A program made the position numbers and the translations under genes. Shown here one piece after another: positions 18,427 through 30,037 of a stretch of DNA of 64,000 nt; within the stretch, counting starts at the first letter, position 1, and each line of letters opens with the position of its first letter. The stretch covers positions 1,922,001 to 1,986,000 of the forward strand of contig NZ_CP012831.1 of assembly GCF_001307275.1 (NCBI RefSeq), read 5' to 3'. Under the pieces are notes generated by a model, which was not told the DNA's origin, ran no database searches, and saw only the letters and a list, made by a program, of their open reading frames with translations. This DNA comes from Pseudomonas fluorescens (lineage in GTDB: Bacteria; Pseudomonadota; Gammaproteobacteria; Pseudomonadales; Pseudomonadaceae).

Positions 18427-20361
18427 TCAGGCCCTGAACTGCCCCAGACTTGCCTTCAGTTGCGCCGCCAGGTTGTCCAGCACCTTGCCGCTGGCGGTGG
18501 TCTCAACCACGGCCTGGGCCGCTTTCTCAGCCTGGGCATGGATGGTTTCCACCCGCCCACGCACCGCTTGCGCGCCCTGGGCCTGATGAGCCGCCGCCTG
18601 GGTCGCCAGGCCGATGGCCGCGTGCACCTGCTCGACGGACGCCTGCACCGACTGCTGCAACCGCGCGCTGTCACGCAGCACCAACAAACCTTCGCTGGCC
18701 TGGCGCCCGGCCTGGCCGATGGCAGCCACCGCCTCGCGAGCCCCCTGCTGCAAGGCCACGATATGCGCCTGGATATCGCCCGTGGAGCTCTGGGTCTTGC
18801 TCGCCAACGCCCGCACCTCATCCGCTACCACCGCAAAGCCGCGCCCGGTTTCCCCGGCCCGCGCCGCCTCGATGGCCGCGTTCAAGGCCAGCAAGTTGGT
18901 CTGCTCGGCGATGCCGTGAATCACGGTCAGCACCACCTCAATCTGTTCGCTCTGCTGCGCCAACCGCTCGATCACTGCCGCCCCGGTATCAACCTGGCCG
19001 GCCAGGGCCTCGATCAAGCCGCTGACCTTGGCCGAAGTGCGCGTGTTTTCATCGGTGGCCTGGCGGATCTCCACCACTTGCTGCAGGGCCGCCTGCATTG
19101 CCTGGCTTTCCGATTGAGCCTCGTCCGCCATTTGCGACAGCGCACGCAGGCTCTCGGCCACTTCATCACGCTGCATCCCGGCCGCCGCATCGGCGCCGGA
19201 GTTGCGCAAGGTCATCGCACCGATTTCCACACCGGTGCGCTGGGCCACATCGCCCGCCTCGCGAACGATGGGCTGCAACTTATCCACAAAGCGATTGACC
19301 GCCGCGGCCATGTCGCCGATTTCGTCCTTGCTGTTGATTTGCACTCGCTTGGTCAGGTCACCCTCGCCCGCCGCCAGGTCGTTCATGGCCGCGATCAGCA
19401 GTTTCAAGCGATTGACCACCCGACGCCCCAGCACCACGGCCAGCAACACCAGCACGCCGAAACCCACCAGCGCCAGGCCCAGGCCGATGCGCCAGCGCAA
19501 GGTGCCCGCAGCGTCCTGCACGGTGCTGGCGGTGTTGGTCTGCATCTGCGTGGCCGTGGTTTGGGCCGACTCCAGGCGACCGCGCATGGCGGTGGCACTG
19601 TCAGCCGCCGCGCCCTTGAGGCTGTCGCCGACCAATTGATCGCTGCTGGCGATCAAGGCCGAGAAGCGCTGGTCCAGCGCCTTCAGGTCGGTTTCAACGG
19701 CCGCCGTGGAAACCCCCATCAAGACTTTGCCGATCTCGACGCCGTTGGGGTTGATCGAGGCTTCGAGGTAATACACCGACGGATCGTTCTTCGCCGCGTC
19801 CAGCACCTTGTCCAACGCCCGCTCGCCCTTGCCTTTTTCCAGCAGCGCTTTGTTGATCGGGTTTTCCCGGTTCAGGTAGCGCGTCAGGTGCTCACCGGCG
19901 GCGTCGTCATAGATGACGAACAGCACGTTGGGGTTGCGCTGGGCCCGACGGGCGAATTCAGAGAGGGTGGGCACGTCGTTATCCCACATGGCACGCGGCG
20001 CAACAGAAGCCAGGAGCTGCGCCATATCATTGGCGGAATCCCTCAAGTCCTTCTCCAAGGTCCCACGCAACTGCGCCTGCTCGTCCTTCAGGCGAGCCGA
20101 CAAGCCGGCATTGAGCCGCTGGCGGGTATTGGCGGACAGGCTGTCCAGGCTCGACGTGACCTCTCGCCCGGCCTGCTCCAGCTCGGCGGAAAGCTTCTGG
20201 CTGTCCGCCCCCAACCGCGCGCCCAGGTCGGCTTCCAGCGCCGTGACGGTGCTTCGGGTCAGCGCAACGGCCACTAGCACCTGCACCAAAAGGGCGATAC
20301 CCAGGGTAACGAACACTGGCCGTAGCAAACGGCTTTGTAACAGTGAGAGAACGGCCGACAC
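18427..20361 (-). CDS. methyl-accepting chemotaxis protein
   Basis: The 644-residue chemoreceptor has a transmembrane helix at ~15-34, a periplasmic sensor of ~250 residues (mostly helical, with a compact segment at ~120-220), a second transmembrane helix at ~291-312, a HAMP region (~313-366) and a signalling domain. The signalling domain includes the conserved hairpin tip ([19 protein letters not shown], then [15 protein letters not shown]; ~486-520) that binds CheA/CheW. The GTG at 20361 is chosen because GAGGG lies about eight bases upstream; a TTG six codons earlier is the alternative. The ligand cannot be read from the sequence. It is a single-gene unit. Confidence 0.92.
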   Translation of the reverse strand: MSAVLSLLQSRLLRPVFVTLGIALLVQVLVAVALTRSTVTALEADLGARLGADSQKLSAELEQAGREVTSSLDSLSANTRQRLNAGLSARLKDEQAQLRGTLEKDLRDSANDMAQLLASVAPRAMWDNDVPTLSEFARRAQRNPNVLFVIYDDAAGEHLTRYLNRENPINKALLEKGKGERALDKVLDAAKNDPSVYYLEASINPNGVEIGKVLMGVSTAAVETDLKALDQRFSALIASSDQLVGDSLKGAAADSATAMRGRLESAQTTATQMQTNTASTVQDAAGTLRWRIGLGLALVGFGVLVLLAVVLGRRVVNRLKLLIAAMNDLAAGEGDLTKRVQINSKDEIGDMAAAVNRFVDKLQPIVREAGDVAQRTGVEIGAMTLRNSGADAAAGMQRDEVAESLRALSQMADEAQSESQAMQAALQQVVEIRQATDENTRTSAKVSGLIEALAGQVDTGAAVIERLAQQSEQIEVVLTVIHGIAEQTNLLALNAAIEAARAGETGRGFAVVADEVRALASKTQSSTGDIQAHIVALQQGAREAVAAIGQAGRQASEGLLVLRDSARLQQSVQASVEQVHAAIGLATQAAAHQAQGAQAVRGRVETIHAQAEKAAQAVVETTASGKVLDNLAAQLKASLGQFRA

Positions 20362-20464
20362 GTGAAATCCCTCTACCAAACGCCATTAATTTGATGGCAC
20401 TCAGGAAAACGGTGCCTTAATGGAGTTGCATAGCAAGTGTCGTGCCGCCCGGCAGGCAGAAACG

Positions 20465-20497
20465 ACAAAGGGCCCCAACGAGGGCCCTTTGTTTTTT
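20465..20497 (-). terminator. intrinsic terminator of purA
   Basis: A strong stem ACAAAGGGCCC / GGGCCCTTTGT with a six-base loop. On the minus strand it is followed by a T-rich tract (TTTGTCGTTT sharing the stem end), and on the plus strand by TTTTT. It begins 15 bases past the purA stop and may also end rightward transcripts. Confidence 0.85.
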
Positions 20498-20511
20498 ACA
20501 TCAAAGGCTTA

Positions 20512-21858
<1,347 letters not shown>

Positions 21859-23046
21859 TCAAGAAGCCAGCGGCAATACTTGCCAAAGCCCGTTCTGCTG
21901 AATCAATTGCCGGTCGCAGTCCGCTTCACGGGCGGCGGCCAAAGGCTGCCCAGGCAACGCCTGAACGACACGCTGACCCTCACTGCGCAACTGACAGACT
22001 GCCTGCCAGAGTGCTGCATCCGTACTGTCAGGCATCCAGATACCGCCAGACGGTAGCTCGACTTCAGCACGCCCCAGGGTCACCAGGGTTTTCAAATCGG
22101 TAGAGAAACCGGTCGCCGGACGGGCGCGACCGAAGTCGGCACCGATGTCGTCATAACGGCCGCCCTGGGCGATGGACTGGCCCACGCCCGGTACAAACAC
22201 GGCGAACACGACGCCGGTGTGATAGTGATAACCGCGCAACTCGCCCAGGTCGAAATACAGCGGCAACTCGGGGAAGCGCACCGACAGTCGCTCGGCAATC
22301 GCCAGCAAATCGTCCAGCGCTGCCAACACCGGCGCCGGCGCATGGGCCAGGCGCTCACGGGCAGCGGCCAATACTTCACGCCCGCCGCACAGGTCCACCA
22401 GCGCCCGCAGCATGCTCGACAGATCGGCCGGCAGGCCCTCGGTCAGGCTGATGACTTCGTCGATGGCCTTGCGTTGCAGGGCATCGAACAGCTGTTGTTC
22501 CACTTCGCCGGACAAACCGGCCGCACGGGCCAGGCCGCGATAGATGCCGACATGCCCCAGGTCCATGTGGACATCAGGCACGTCAGCCAGTTGCAGCATG
22601 GCCAACATCAGGCTGATGACTTCTACGTCGCTGCTCGGGCTGGCATCGCCATACAACTCGGCGCCCAGCTGGATCGGGCTGCGCGAAGATGACAAGGCAC
22701 GCGGCTGGGCATGCAGCACGCTGCCGGCGTAGCACAGGCGGCTCGGGCCCTCACGGCGCAGGGTATGGGCGTCGATGCGCGCCACTTGCGGCGTGATGTC
22801 GGCACGAAAGCCCATCTGCCGGCCCGACTGCGGGTCAATCACCTTGAAGGTGCGCAGATCCAGGTCCTGGCCCGCGCCGGTGAGCAGGGATTCCAGGTAC
22901 TCGATATGCGGGGTGACGACGAACTCGTAACCCCAGCTCTGGAACAGATCCAACACCTGCCGACGCGCTACTTCGATACGCGCAGCTTCCGGTGGCAGTA
23001 CTTCTTCGATGCCATCTGGCAGCAGCCAGCGGTCTACCGTTGCCAT
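21859..23046 (-). CDS. hisZ: ATP phosphoribosyltransferase regulatory subunit
   Basis: The 395-residue HisRS-like paralogue regulates the short form of HisG, the first enzyme of histidine synthesis. It starts [21 protein letters not shown] and keeps HisRS-fold stretches ([36 protein letters not shown]) but lacks the full HisRS anticodon-binding domain. The catalytic hisG lies elsewhere in the genome. It is in an operon with purA. Confidence 0.95.
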   Translation of the reverse strand: MATVDRWLLPDGIEEVLPPEAARIEVARRQVLDLFQSWGYEFVVTPHIEYLESLLTGAGQDLDLRTFKVIDPQSGRQMGFRADITPQVARIDAHTLRREGPSRLCYAGSVLHAQPRALSSSRSPIQLGAELYGDASPSSDVEVISLMLAMLQLADVPDVHMDLGHVGIYRGLARAAGLSGEVEQQLFDALQRKAIDEVISLTEGLPADLSSMLRALVDLCGGREVLAAARERLAHAPAPVLAALDDLLAIAERLSVRFPELPLYFDLGELRGYHYHTGVVFAVFVPGVGQSIAQGGRYDDIGADFGRARPATGFSTDLKTLVTLGRAEVELPSGGIWMPDSTDAALWQAVCQLRSEGQRVVQALPGQPLAAAREADCDRQLIQQNGLWQVLPLAS

Positions 23047-23359
23047 TACGCCATTCCCCTATGGTCCGGGCGGCCAGCCCTCGGGCAAGCCTTGAGTGAA
23101 GCAGAAAATACTTGGCCCACGCGCAAAACACGCGCATGAGCGACGTGACGAATGGCCAGCAATCGGCCTCGCCCAGCACTTTCCTCGAAAAACCTGTCGA
23201 GTCGTTCAACCCGACGCCTGCAACCAAAACCACAATCAAACGTGCAGACGCAAAAAAGCCGGGAATTTCCCGGCTGCCGCATCATACACACGTTTTCCCA
23301 AAGGATCACCCCGCCCGACGCTTTAGCCGCCGGGCGGAGTGCTTCAGGTCAACGCCGTA
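23047..23359. other. gap between hisZ and hflC
   Basis: This 313-bp spacer contains the hflC-side terminator, and just past hflC a weaker dyad CCGCCCG/CGGGCGG. No coding sequence is supported on either strand. In P. aeruginosa a small DUF2065 gene lies here; I cannot find an equivalent reading frame. Confidence 0.6.
23252..23275 (-). terminator. intrinsic terminator at the end of the hfq-hflX-hflKC operon
   Basis: Eight-base arms AGCCGGGA/TCCCGGCT with a three-base loop, followed on the minus strand by TTTTTT. It lies about 85 bases past the hflC stop. Confidence 0.88.
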
Positions 23360-24229
23360 TCAAGGCTTGGACTTTTCCAGGTAGTGGAAGAAGTCGCTGC
23401 TTGGGTCCAGGACCATGACGTCGGATTTGTTCGCGAAGCTTTCACGGTAGGCACGCAGGCTACGGTAGAACGCGTAGAACTCCTGATCCTGACCATAAGC
23501 CTTGGAGTAGATCGCAGCGGCCTGGGCATCACCATCACCCCGGACCTCTTCCGATTCACGATAGGCTTCGGCCAGCAGCACCCGGCGTTGGCGATCGGCG
23601 TCGGCACGGATGCCTTCGGCCAGCTCGTTACCCTTGGCGCGGTGCTCGCGGGCTTCACGCTCACGCTCGGTGCTCATCCGCTCGAACACGCTGCGGTTCA
23701 CTTCCTTCGGCAGGTCGATGGCCTTGACCCGGACATCGACCACTTCGATGCCCAGCTCTTTTTCCGCCATCGTATTCAGCGAACGGGTGATGTCGGCCAT
23801 GAGCGCATCACGCTCACCGGACACCACTTCATGCAACGTGCGCTTACCGAACTGGTCACGCAGGCCCGATTCCAGACGACGGGACAGACGCTCGTCGGCG
23901 ATCTGCTTCAGGCCCGAGGTCGCGGTGTAGAAGCGCTCGGCATCCTTCACGCGCCACTTGGCATAGGCGTCCACCATCACAGCTTTCTTTTCCAGCGTCA
24001 GGAAGCGTTGCGTCGGCGCATCCAGCGTCATCAGGCGAGCATCGAACTTGCGCACCTTGTTGACGTAGGGCACCTTCACATGCAGCCCCGGCTGGACATC
24101 AGCCTGGACCACGCGACCGAATTGCAGCAACACCGCGCGCTCGGTCTGAGCCACGATGTAGAAGCAGTTCCAGGCAGCGATCGCCACGACGACACCGACA
24201 ATAAGGGCGATCAGCGATTTATTGCTCAT
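23360..24229 (-). CDS. hflC: FtsH protease modulator HflC
   Basis: The 289-residue SPFH (stomatin/prohibitin) protein has an N-terminal membrane anchor (SLIALIVGVVVAIAAWNCFYIV), then the SPFH domain (about 25-190) and a coiled-coil tail rich in Glu, Arg and Ala. With HflK it forms a periplasmic complex around the FtsH protease. Its ATG shares one base with the hflK stop (TGATG), so the two are coupled. It is the last gene of the operon, before a terminator. Confidence 0.96.
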   Translation of the reverse strand: MSNKSLIALIVGVVVAIAAWNCFYIVAQTERAVLLQFGRVVQADVQPGLHVKVPYVNKVRKFDARLMTLDAPTQRFLTLEKKAVMVDAYAKWRVKDAERFYTATSGLKQIADERLSRRLESGLRDQFGKRTLHEVVSGERDALMADITRSLNTMAEKELGIEVVDVRVKAIDLPKEVNRSVFERMSTEREREAREHRAKGNELAEGIRADADRQRRVLLAEAYRESEEVRGDGDAQAAAIYSKAYGQDQEFYAFYRSLRAYRESFANKSDVMVLDPSSDFFHYLEKSKP

Positions 24230-25401
24230 CAGCGACTCTCCCTGGTACGTGCTTGCTGTTGTTGCAGGTCCGCCGCTGCGCGGGTGCCGGCCTCATTGCT
24301 GGCCGCCGCCGAACTGGCCGGTGGCGTGCTGGTGTTGCGACCGCTCTCGACCATCTTGTCCAGCGGCAAGTACAGCAGATTGCTCTGGCCGTTCTTGTTG
24401 CCGGTCACGAGGACCTTGCTGGTGTTGCTGAAGACTTCCTGCATGGTGTCCAGGTACAGACGCTGGCGGGTCACTTCAGGGGCCTTGCGATACTCGGCCA
24501 CCAGCTTGGTGAAGCGATCGGCCTCACCCTTGGCACGGGAGACCACTTCATCGCGGTAACCGTTGGCATCCTCGATGATGCGCTGGGCCTGGCCACGAGC
24601 TTCCGGCACGACGCCGTTGGCATAGGTTTCAGCCTGGTTGCGCGAACGCTGCTCGTCTTCACGGGCACGGATCACGTCGTCGAAGGCTTCCTGGACCTCA
24701 CGCGGTGCCGCTGCGCTCTGGACGTTGACCTGGGTGACGGTGATACCGGTGCGATAGGTATCGAGGAACCGTTGCAGGCGCTCCTTGATTTCGCTGGCCA
24801 TCAGTTCACGACCTTCGGTCAGCACCTGGTCCATGGCGGTGGAACCCACCACATGGCGCAGGGCACTTTCGGTCGCGTGCTGCAGGCTGGTTTCCGGCTG
24901 ATCGACGTTCAGCACGAAGTCCTGCAGGTTGGTGATCTTGTATTGCACGGTCAGCGGCACCTCGACGATGTTCTCGTCTTCGGTCAGCATCTGGCCCTGC
25001 TTGGTGTACGCCCGCTCACGCGTGACGTTCTCCATGAACTTCTGGTCGATCGGCGGGAAATAGATGTTCAGGCCCGGACCAACCGTCTCGTAGTACTTGC
25101 CGAAGCGCAGCACCACGGCTTGCTCCTGCTCGTCCACGACATAGACCGCGCTGTACAGCCAGACAGCCGCCAGCACGACGAGACCGATGCCGAGCAGGCC
25201 GAAACCGCCGCCCTTGCCGGAACGACCGCCGCCCTCGTCACCGCGTTTCTTACCACCACCGAACAAACCGTTCAGGCTTTCCTGCAGCTTTCGGAAGGCC
25301 TCGTCGAGATCCGGCGGCCCCTTGCGGTCGCCGTTGTTACGACGCTTGCCACCCCAAGGATCCTGATTATTCGAGTTGCCACCCGGCTCATTCCAAGCCA
25401 T
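24229..25401 (-). CDS. hflK: FtsH protease modulator HflK
   Basis: The 390-residue SPFH-family partner of HflC begins MAWNEPGGNSNNQDPWGG. A Gly-rich cytosolic N-terminus is followed by a transmembrane helix (FGLLGIGLVVLAAVWLYSAV), the SPFH domain and a coiled coil. The C-terminal part is Ser/Thr/Ala/Gln-rich. The ATG at 25401 has GGAGA five bases upstream; an ATG four codons earlier (25413) is in frame but less well placed. It lies downstream of hflX. Confidence 0.96.
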   Translation of the reverse strand: MAWNEPGGNSNNQDPWGGKRRNNGDRKGPPDLDEAFRKLQESLNGLFGGGKKRGDEGGGRSGKGGGFGLLGIGLVVLAAVWLYSAVYVVDEQEQAVVLRFGKYYETVGPGLNIYFPPIDQKFMENVTRERAYTKQGQMLTEDENIVEVPLTVQYKITNLQDFVLNVDQPETSLQHATESALRHVVGSTAMDQVLTEGRELMASEIKERLQRFLDTYRTGITVTQVNVQSAAAPREVQEAFDDVIRAREDEQRSRNQAETYANGVVPEARGQAQRIIEDANGYRDEVVSRAKGEADRFTKLVAEYRKAPEVTRQRLYLDTMQEVFSNTSKVLVTGNKNGQSNLLYLPLDKMVESGRNTSTPPASSAAASNEAGTRAAADLQQQQARTRESR

Positions 25402-25486
25402 AGCGCTCTCCATCTGATAAAGCAAAGACGCACCCACGGCGCGCCGACCAATGCTACAGAATGCCTGACACCGCTTTCTCAGGCTT

Positions 25487-26788
25487 TTATTGCAAAGTGT
25501 GTTGCTCGATGAATTCCATCGGTTGCAGCCCTTCGCGACTGACCAGTCGGTTGAGCTCCGCCCGAGGCAGGCGAACAGCCAGCAGGCAGACACCTTCTTC
25601 GTCGTGTTCTTCTTTTTGCACAGCCCCCAGCTCGAAAAACTGTGCACGCAGCCGGGCGAAACGTTGTGGCAATTTCAGGGTGCCGACAAACAGATCGCTG
25701 CCCAACAGCTCGGCCACGGCCTGCTTGAGCAGGTCCAGGCCGGTGCCATCGCGGGCCGACAGCCAGACCCGTTGCGGCTTGCCATCGGCATCGCGCTGGA
25801 TCTGCGGCTCCACGCCTTCGAGCAAATCGAGTTTGTTGTATACCTCGAGGATCGGCAAGTCCTGGGCTCCGATCTCGCCCAGCACCACCATCACCTGCTC
25901 GATCTGCAGCATCCGGTCCGGCTCGGCGGCATCGATCACGTGCAGCAGCAGGTCGGAGTTGCTCGACTCTTCGAGCGTAGCCCGGAAAGCCTCGACCAGT
26001 TTATGCGGCAGGTGACGGATAAAGCCCACGGTGTCGGCCAGCACGATCGGCCCGAGGTCGTCCAGGTCGAGCCGGCGCAGGGTCGGGTCGAGTGTGGCGA
26101 ACAACTGGTCGGCGGCGTAGACGTCGGATTGGGTGACATTGTTGAACAGGGTCGATTTGCCGGCGTTGGTATAGCCCACCAGTGAAACCGTCGGGATATC
26201 CGCGCGCTTGCGACCACGTCGCGACTGCTCGCGCTGGCTGCGGACCTTTTCCAGCCGCCCCTTGATCTGGCGCAGGCGAACCCGCAACAGGCGTCGGTCG
26301 GTTTCCAGCTGGGTTTCCCCCGGGCCGCGCAGGCCGATACCGCCTTTCTGCCGCTCAAGGTGAGTCCAGCCGCGGACCAGCCGCGTACTCATGTGCTCAA
26401 GCTGGGCCAATTCGACCTGGAGCTTGCCTTCATGGGTGCGGGCGCGCTGGGCGAAGATATCGAGGATCAGCCCCGTGCGGTCGATCACGCGACACTCAAA
26501 GACACGTTCGAGGTTACGTTCCTGACTGGGCGTGAGGATGTGATTGAAAATCACCAGATCGACCTGCTCGGCATGGACCAGGTCGCGCAACTCCTCGACC
26601 TTGCCACTGCCGATCAGGAACTTGGCGGTTGGCCGATGACGCGGCACGTTGAAAAACGCGACGGTCTCGGCGCCGGCCGAAAGTGCCAATTCCTGAAACT
26701 CCTGCGGATCTTCGCGCGCCTCAGGGTCCTGTCCATCCAAGTGAACGAGAATGGCCCGTTCACCACCACCGTGGCGCTCAAAGAACAA
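25487..26788 (-). CDS. hflX: ribosome-associated GTPase HflX
   Basis: The 433-residue GTPase rescues and splits stalled ribosomes in other bacteria. The N-terminal HflX domain (~1-190; PRHRPTAKFLIGSGKVEEL, MSTRLVRGWTHLERQKGG) is followed by a coiled coil and the G domain (GYTNAGKSTLFN, DTVGFIRHLPH, NKLDL). The start is TTG at 26788, with AGGAG six bases before it. The Shine-Dalgarno lies in a short dyad (AGGAGCCTCCT) that could fold. It is 12 bases downstream of hfq, which is typical. Confidence 0.95.
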   Translation of the reverse strand: MFFERHGGGERAILVHLDGQDPEAREDPQEFQELALSAGAETVAFFNVPRHRPTAKFLIGSGKVEELRDLVHAEQVDLVIFNHILTPSQERNLERVFECRVIDRTGLILDIFAQRARTHEGKLQVELAQLEHMSTRLVRGWTHLERQKGGIGLRGPGETQLETDRRLLRVRLRQIKGRLEKVRSQREQSRRGRKRADIPTVSLVGYTNAGKSTLFNNVTQSDVYAADQLFATLDPTLRRLDLDDLGPIVLADTVGFIRHLPHKLVEAFRATLEESSNSDLLLHVIDAAEPDRMLQIEQVMVVLGEIGAQDLPILEVYNKLDLLEGVEPQIQRDADGKPQRVWLSARDGTGLDLLKQAVAELLGSDLFVGTLKLPQRFARLRAQFFELGAVQKEEHDEEGVCLLAVRLPRAELNRLVSREGLQPMEFIEQHTLQ

Positions 26789-26800
26789 AGGAGGCTCCTA

Positions 26801-27061
26801 TCAGGCGTTACCCGGTTCAGCGTCACCGCCTTCGGATTCGGTTGCGCTAGGCAGACGAATTGGACGAACTGGCACCACTGTCGAGATCGCGTGCTTGTAG
26901 ACCATCTGGCTGACGGTGTTTTTCAGAAGGATGACGAACTGGTCGAAAGACTCGATCGTGCCTTGCAGTTTGATCCCGTTGACCAGATAGATGGACACCC
27001 CAACTTTCTCTTTACGTAAAGTGTTCAAGTAAGGGTCTTGTAGCGAATGCCCTTTTGACAT
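26801..27061 (-). CDS. hfq: RNA chaperone Hfq
   Basis: The 86-residue Sm-like hexameric RNA chaperone begins [19 protein letters not shown] and has Sm1 ([21 protein letters not shown]) and Sm2 ([10 protein letters not shown]) motifs, with a short acidic tail typical of Pseudomonas Hfq. The ATG at 27061 follows AAAGGAG; the longer frame to 27085 is not needed. It is 91 bases downstream of miaA, so it may have its own promoter as well as operon readthrough. Confidence 0.98.
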   Translation of the reverse strand: MSKGHSLQDPYLNTLRKEKVGVSIYLVNGIKLQGTIESFDQFVILLKNTVSQMVYKHAISTVVPVRPIRLPSATESEGGDAEPGNA

Positions 27062-27152
27062 GTGCCGCACTCCTTTAAGGATCAATAATAAAAATCGGAA
27101 TCAGATGGCTTGGGCCGTCACACCCCCAAGGATAGACGGCAATTGCAAGGAC

Positions 27153-28124
27153 TCAGCTCAATATGGAGATGGTCCCGAGGTATTTCAAGGCGCGTGGCAG
27201 ATTGTCGCAATCGAGACTGTCGAGCCAATGCAAATCAGTCCAGCTGCGCAGCCAGGTGAACTGGCGTTTCGCCAATTGGCGCGTGGCAATGATCCCACGC
27301 TCCTGCATCTCGGCTGACGTCAGCTTGCCGTCCAGATAATCCCAGACTTGCCGATAACCTACCGCACGTATAGACGGCAACCCGGCATGCAGGTCACTTC
27401 GCTCACGCAGGGCTACGACCTCGTCTATGAACCCCTGTTCCAACATTAATGTGAATCTTTGTTCAATTCGCCGATGCAGCACTTGCCGGTTCGCCGGAGC
27501 GATGGCCAGATTCGCGACAGTATAGGGCAATTGTTGCAGTCCCGAAGCGGCTGCTTCAGTACTTTGCGCAGATTGTCGCTGGCGCAGGGCAGTCATGCTC
27601 TGGCCACTGACCCGATAAACCTCCAGCGCCCGACTGAGCCGCTGCGGGTCATTGGGGTGAATACGCGCCGCCGACTCCGGATCGATGACCGCCAATTGCT
27701 CGTGCAGGGCCTGCCAGCCCAGGCGCGCGGCTTCTTCTTCGATCTGCGCGCGCACCTCGGGATCGGCCGCCGGCATGTCCGCCAGCCCGTCGACCAAGGC
27801 CTTGTAGTACAGCATCGTACCGCCCACCAGCAGCGGGATCTTGCCCCGCGCGGTGATTTCGGCCATGGCCTGGAGGGCGTCACGCCGGAAATCGGCCGCC
27901 GAATAAGCCTCGGCCGGGTCCAGGATGTCGATCAGGCGGTGGGGAAATTCAGCCAGCAGTTCTTTTGACGGCTTGGCGGTACCGATGTCCATGCCCCGAT
28001 AGACCAGGGCCGAATCGACACTGATCAACTCGCAGGGCAGGACTTTGGTCAATTCGATGGCCAGGTCGGTCTTGCCGGCGGCGGTCGGCCCCATCAGGAA
28101 AATCGCGGGTGGCAACGGGCTCAT
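27153..28124 (-). CDS. miaA: tRNA dimethylallyltransferase MiaA
   Basis: The 323-residue enzyme transfers a dimethylallyl group from DMAPP to A37 of tRNAs reading UNN codons. It carries the P-loop [11 protein letters not shown], the tRNA-binding [15 protein letters not shown] and [12 protein letters not shown] motifs, and [13 protein letters not shown] near the C-terminus. The ATG at 28124 overlaps the mutL stop by one base (TGATG). Length is normal. Confidence 0.97.
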   Translation of the reverse strand: MSPLPPAIFLMGPTAAGKTDLAIELTKVLPCELISVDSALVYRGMDIGTAKPSKELLAEFPHRLIDILDPAEAYSAADFRRDALQAMAEITARGKIPLLVGGTMLYYKALVDGLADMPAADPEVRAQIEEEAARLGWQALHEQLAVIDPESAARIHPNDPQRLSRALEVYRVSGQSMTALRQRQSAQSTEAAASGLQQLPYTVANLAIAPANRQVLHRRIEQRFTLMLEQGFIDEVVALRERSDLHAGLPSIRAVGYRQVWDYLDGKLTSAEMQERGIIATRQLAKRQFTWLRSWTDLHWLDSLDCDNLPRALKYLGTISILS

Positions 28125-30037
28125 CAACGACCGCGCAGGAACAGTTTGTCCAGGTCGTCCAGGCCCAGTTGGGTCCAGGTCGGCCGGCCATGGTTGCATT
28201 GACCGCTGCGCTCGGTGTTTTCCATGTCCCGCAGCAGACCGTTCATTTCCGGCAGGGCCAGGCGCCGGTTGGCACGGATCGCGCCGTGGCAGGCCATGGT
28301 GCCGAGCAGTTCGTTCAGGTGCGCCTGGATCCGGTCGCTGGTGCCGTACTCCATCAGGTCCGCCAACACGTCGCTGACCAGGCGATTGGCCTCGGCCTGC
28401 TTCAACAAGGCCGGGATCTGGCGGATCGCCAGGGTTTCCGGGCCCAGGCGCTGCAATTCGAAGCCCAGGCGCTGGAACCAGGCCACATGTTCTTCGGCGC
28501 AATCGGCTTCGCGCTGGCTGACGGCCAGGGACTCGGGCACCAACAGCGGCTGGCCGCTCAGGCCTTCGCTGGCCATGGCGATTTTCAGCCGCTCGTACAT
28601 GATCCGCTCATGGGCTGCGTGCATGTCCACCAGCACCAGGCCTTGGGCATTTTCCGAGAGGATATAGATGCCTTTGAGTTGCGCCAGGGCATAGCCCAGC
28701 GGCGGAATGTCACCCTGGCCCTCGGGCATCGCCGCCGCGCCGGCTTCCGGCAGGGGCTTGAAGAATTCACGATAGGCCGCCTGGGCCTCGGCTGCCGGCA
28801 CGTTGGATTGCGGGCGCGGGGTGTATTGATACTGATAGCCGCTGCCAGCACCGCTGCCGGCGGTGTTGTAGCTGGGCTGAGGCTGGGGCTGCTCCAGCAG
28901 GGCATTGGCCGCCAGGCGCATCTCGCCCTGTGGCCCGAATTCGCCAGCTTCCAGGCCCGTGGGCCGGACCATGCCAGCCATAGCCGCCGGAGCCGCCAGT
29001 TGGTCTTCAGGCCGCACATCGCCCAGGGCACGGTGCAGGGTGCCATAGAGGAAATCGTGGACCATGCGCCCGTCACGGAAGCGTACTTCGTGCTTGGTCG
29101 GGTGCACGTTGACGTCCACCACCGCCGGATCAACCTCGAAAAACAGCACGAAGGTCGGATGCCGGCCATTGAACAGCACATCGCGATAGGCCTGGCGCAC
29201 CGCGTGGGCCACCAACTTGTCGCGCACCGCCCGGCCGTTCACGTAGAAATATTGCAAGTCCGCCTGGCTGCGGGAGAACGTTGGCAAGCCGACCCACCCC
29301 CACAGGTGCAGGCCGTTGCGCTCCACCTCGATGGGCAAGGCCTGTTCCAGGAACCCCGCACCGCACACCGCGCCCACACGCCGGGCGCGGGCCGCATCGT
29401 CGCGGGCCTCGTGCAGGCTGAGGATGGTCTTGCCGTTGTGGCGCAAATGGAACGCCACGTCAAAACGCGCCAGGGCCAGGCGCTTGATGACTTCTTGCAG
29501 GTGATCGAATTCAGTCTTCTCGGCCTTGAGAAACTTGCGCCGGGCCGGGGTGTTGAAGAACAAGTCGCGCACTTCCACCGAGGTGCCCACCGGATGCGCC
29601 GCGGGCTGGACGCGAGACGCCATGTCGCGGCCTTCGGTCTCGACCTGCCAGGCCTGCTCGGCATCACGGGTGCGGGAGGTGAGGGTCAGGCGCGACACCG
29701 AACTGATCGACGCCAGCGCCTCGCCCCGGAAGCCCAGGCTCATGACCCGCTCGAGGTCTTCCAGGTCGCGGATCTTGCTGGTGGCATGACGCGCCAGGGC
29801 CAGCGGCAGGTCGTCAGAGGGAATCCCACCACCGTCATCGCGCACCCGCAACAGCTTGACGCCGCCCTGCTCGACATCCACATCGATGCGCCGAGCCCCG
29901 GAATCGAGGCTGTTTTCCAGCAGCTCCTTGATGACCGACGCCGGACGCTCGACCACTTCACCGGCGGCGATCTGGTTCGCCAGCCGAGGGCTGAGCAGTT
30001 CGATACGGGCGGTGTTGCCGATCACTTCGTCACTCAT
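28124..30037 (-). CDS. mutL: DNA mismatch repair protein MutL
   Basis: The 637-residue GHKL ATPase couples MutS recognition to repair. The N-terminal ATPase motifs are [25 protein letters not shown] and [15 protein letters not shown] long linker (~340-440, rich in Pro, Gln and Ala) precedes the C-terminal dimerisation domain. The C-terminal [16 protein letters not shown] site lacks the DQHA(X)2E(X)4E endonuclease motif as far as I can see; instead there is [14 protein letters not shown], as is common in Pseudomonas. The start overlaps the amiB stop (ATGA). Confidence 0.96.
   Translation of the reverse strand: MSDEVIGNTARIELLSPRLANQIAAGEVVERPASVIKELLENSLDSGARRIDVDVEQGGVKLLRVRDDGGGIPSDDLPLALARHATSKIRDLEDLERVMSLGFRGEALASISSVSRLTLTSRTRDAEQAWQVETEGRDMASRVQPAAHPVGTSVEVRDLFFNTPARRKFLKAEKTEFDHLQEVIKRLALARFDVAFHLRHNGKTILSLHEARDDAARARRVGAVCGAGFLEQALPIEVERNGLHLWGWVGLPTFSRSQADLQYFYVNGRAVRDKLVAHAVRQAYRDVLFNGRHPTFVLFFEVDPAVVDVNVHPTKHEVRFRDGRMVHDFLYGTLHRALGDVRPEDQLAAPAAMAGMVRPTGLEAGEFGPQGEMRLAANALLEQPQPQPSYNTAGSGAGSGYQYQYTPRPQSNVPAAEAQAAYREFFKPLPEAGAAAMPEGQGDIPPLGYALAQLKGIYILSENAQGLVLVDMHAAHERIMYERLKIAMASEGLSGQPLLVPESLAVSQREADCAEEHVAWFQRLGFELQRLGPETLAIRQIPALLKQAEANRLVSDVLADLMEYGTSDRIQAHLNELLGTMACHGAIRANRRLALPEMNGLLRDMENTERSGQCNHGRPTWTQLGLDDLDKLFLRGR

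Noticed and set aside
28124..30037. MutL with an endonuclease motif
   Set aside because: I looked for DQHA(X)2E(X)4E in the C-terminal domain and found [13 protein letters not shown] instead, so endonuclease activity is not claimed.
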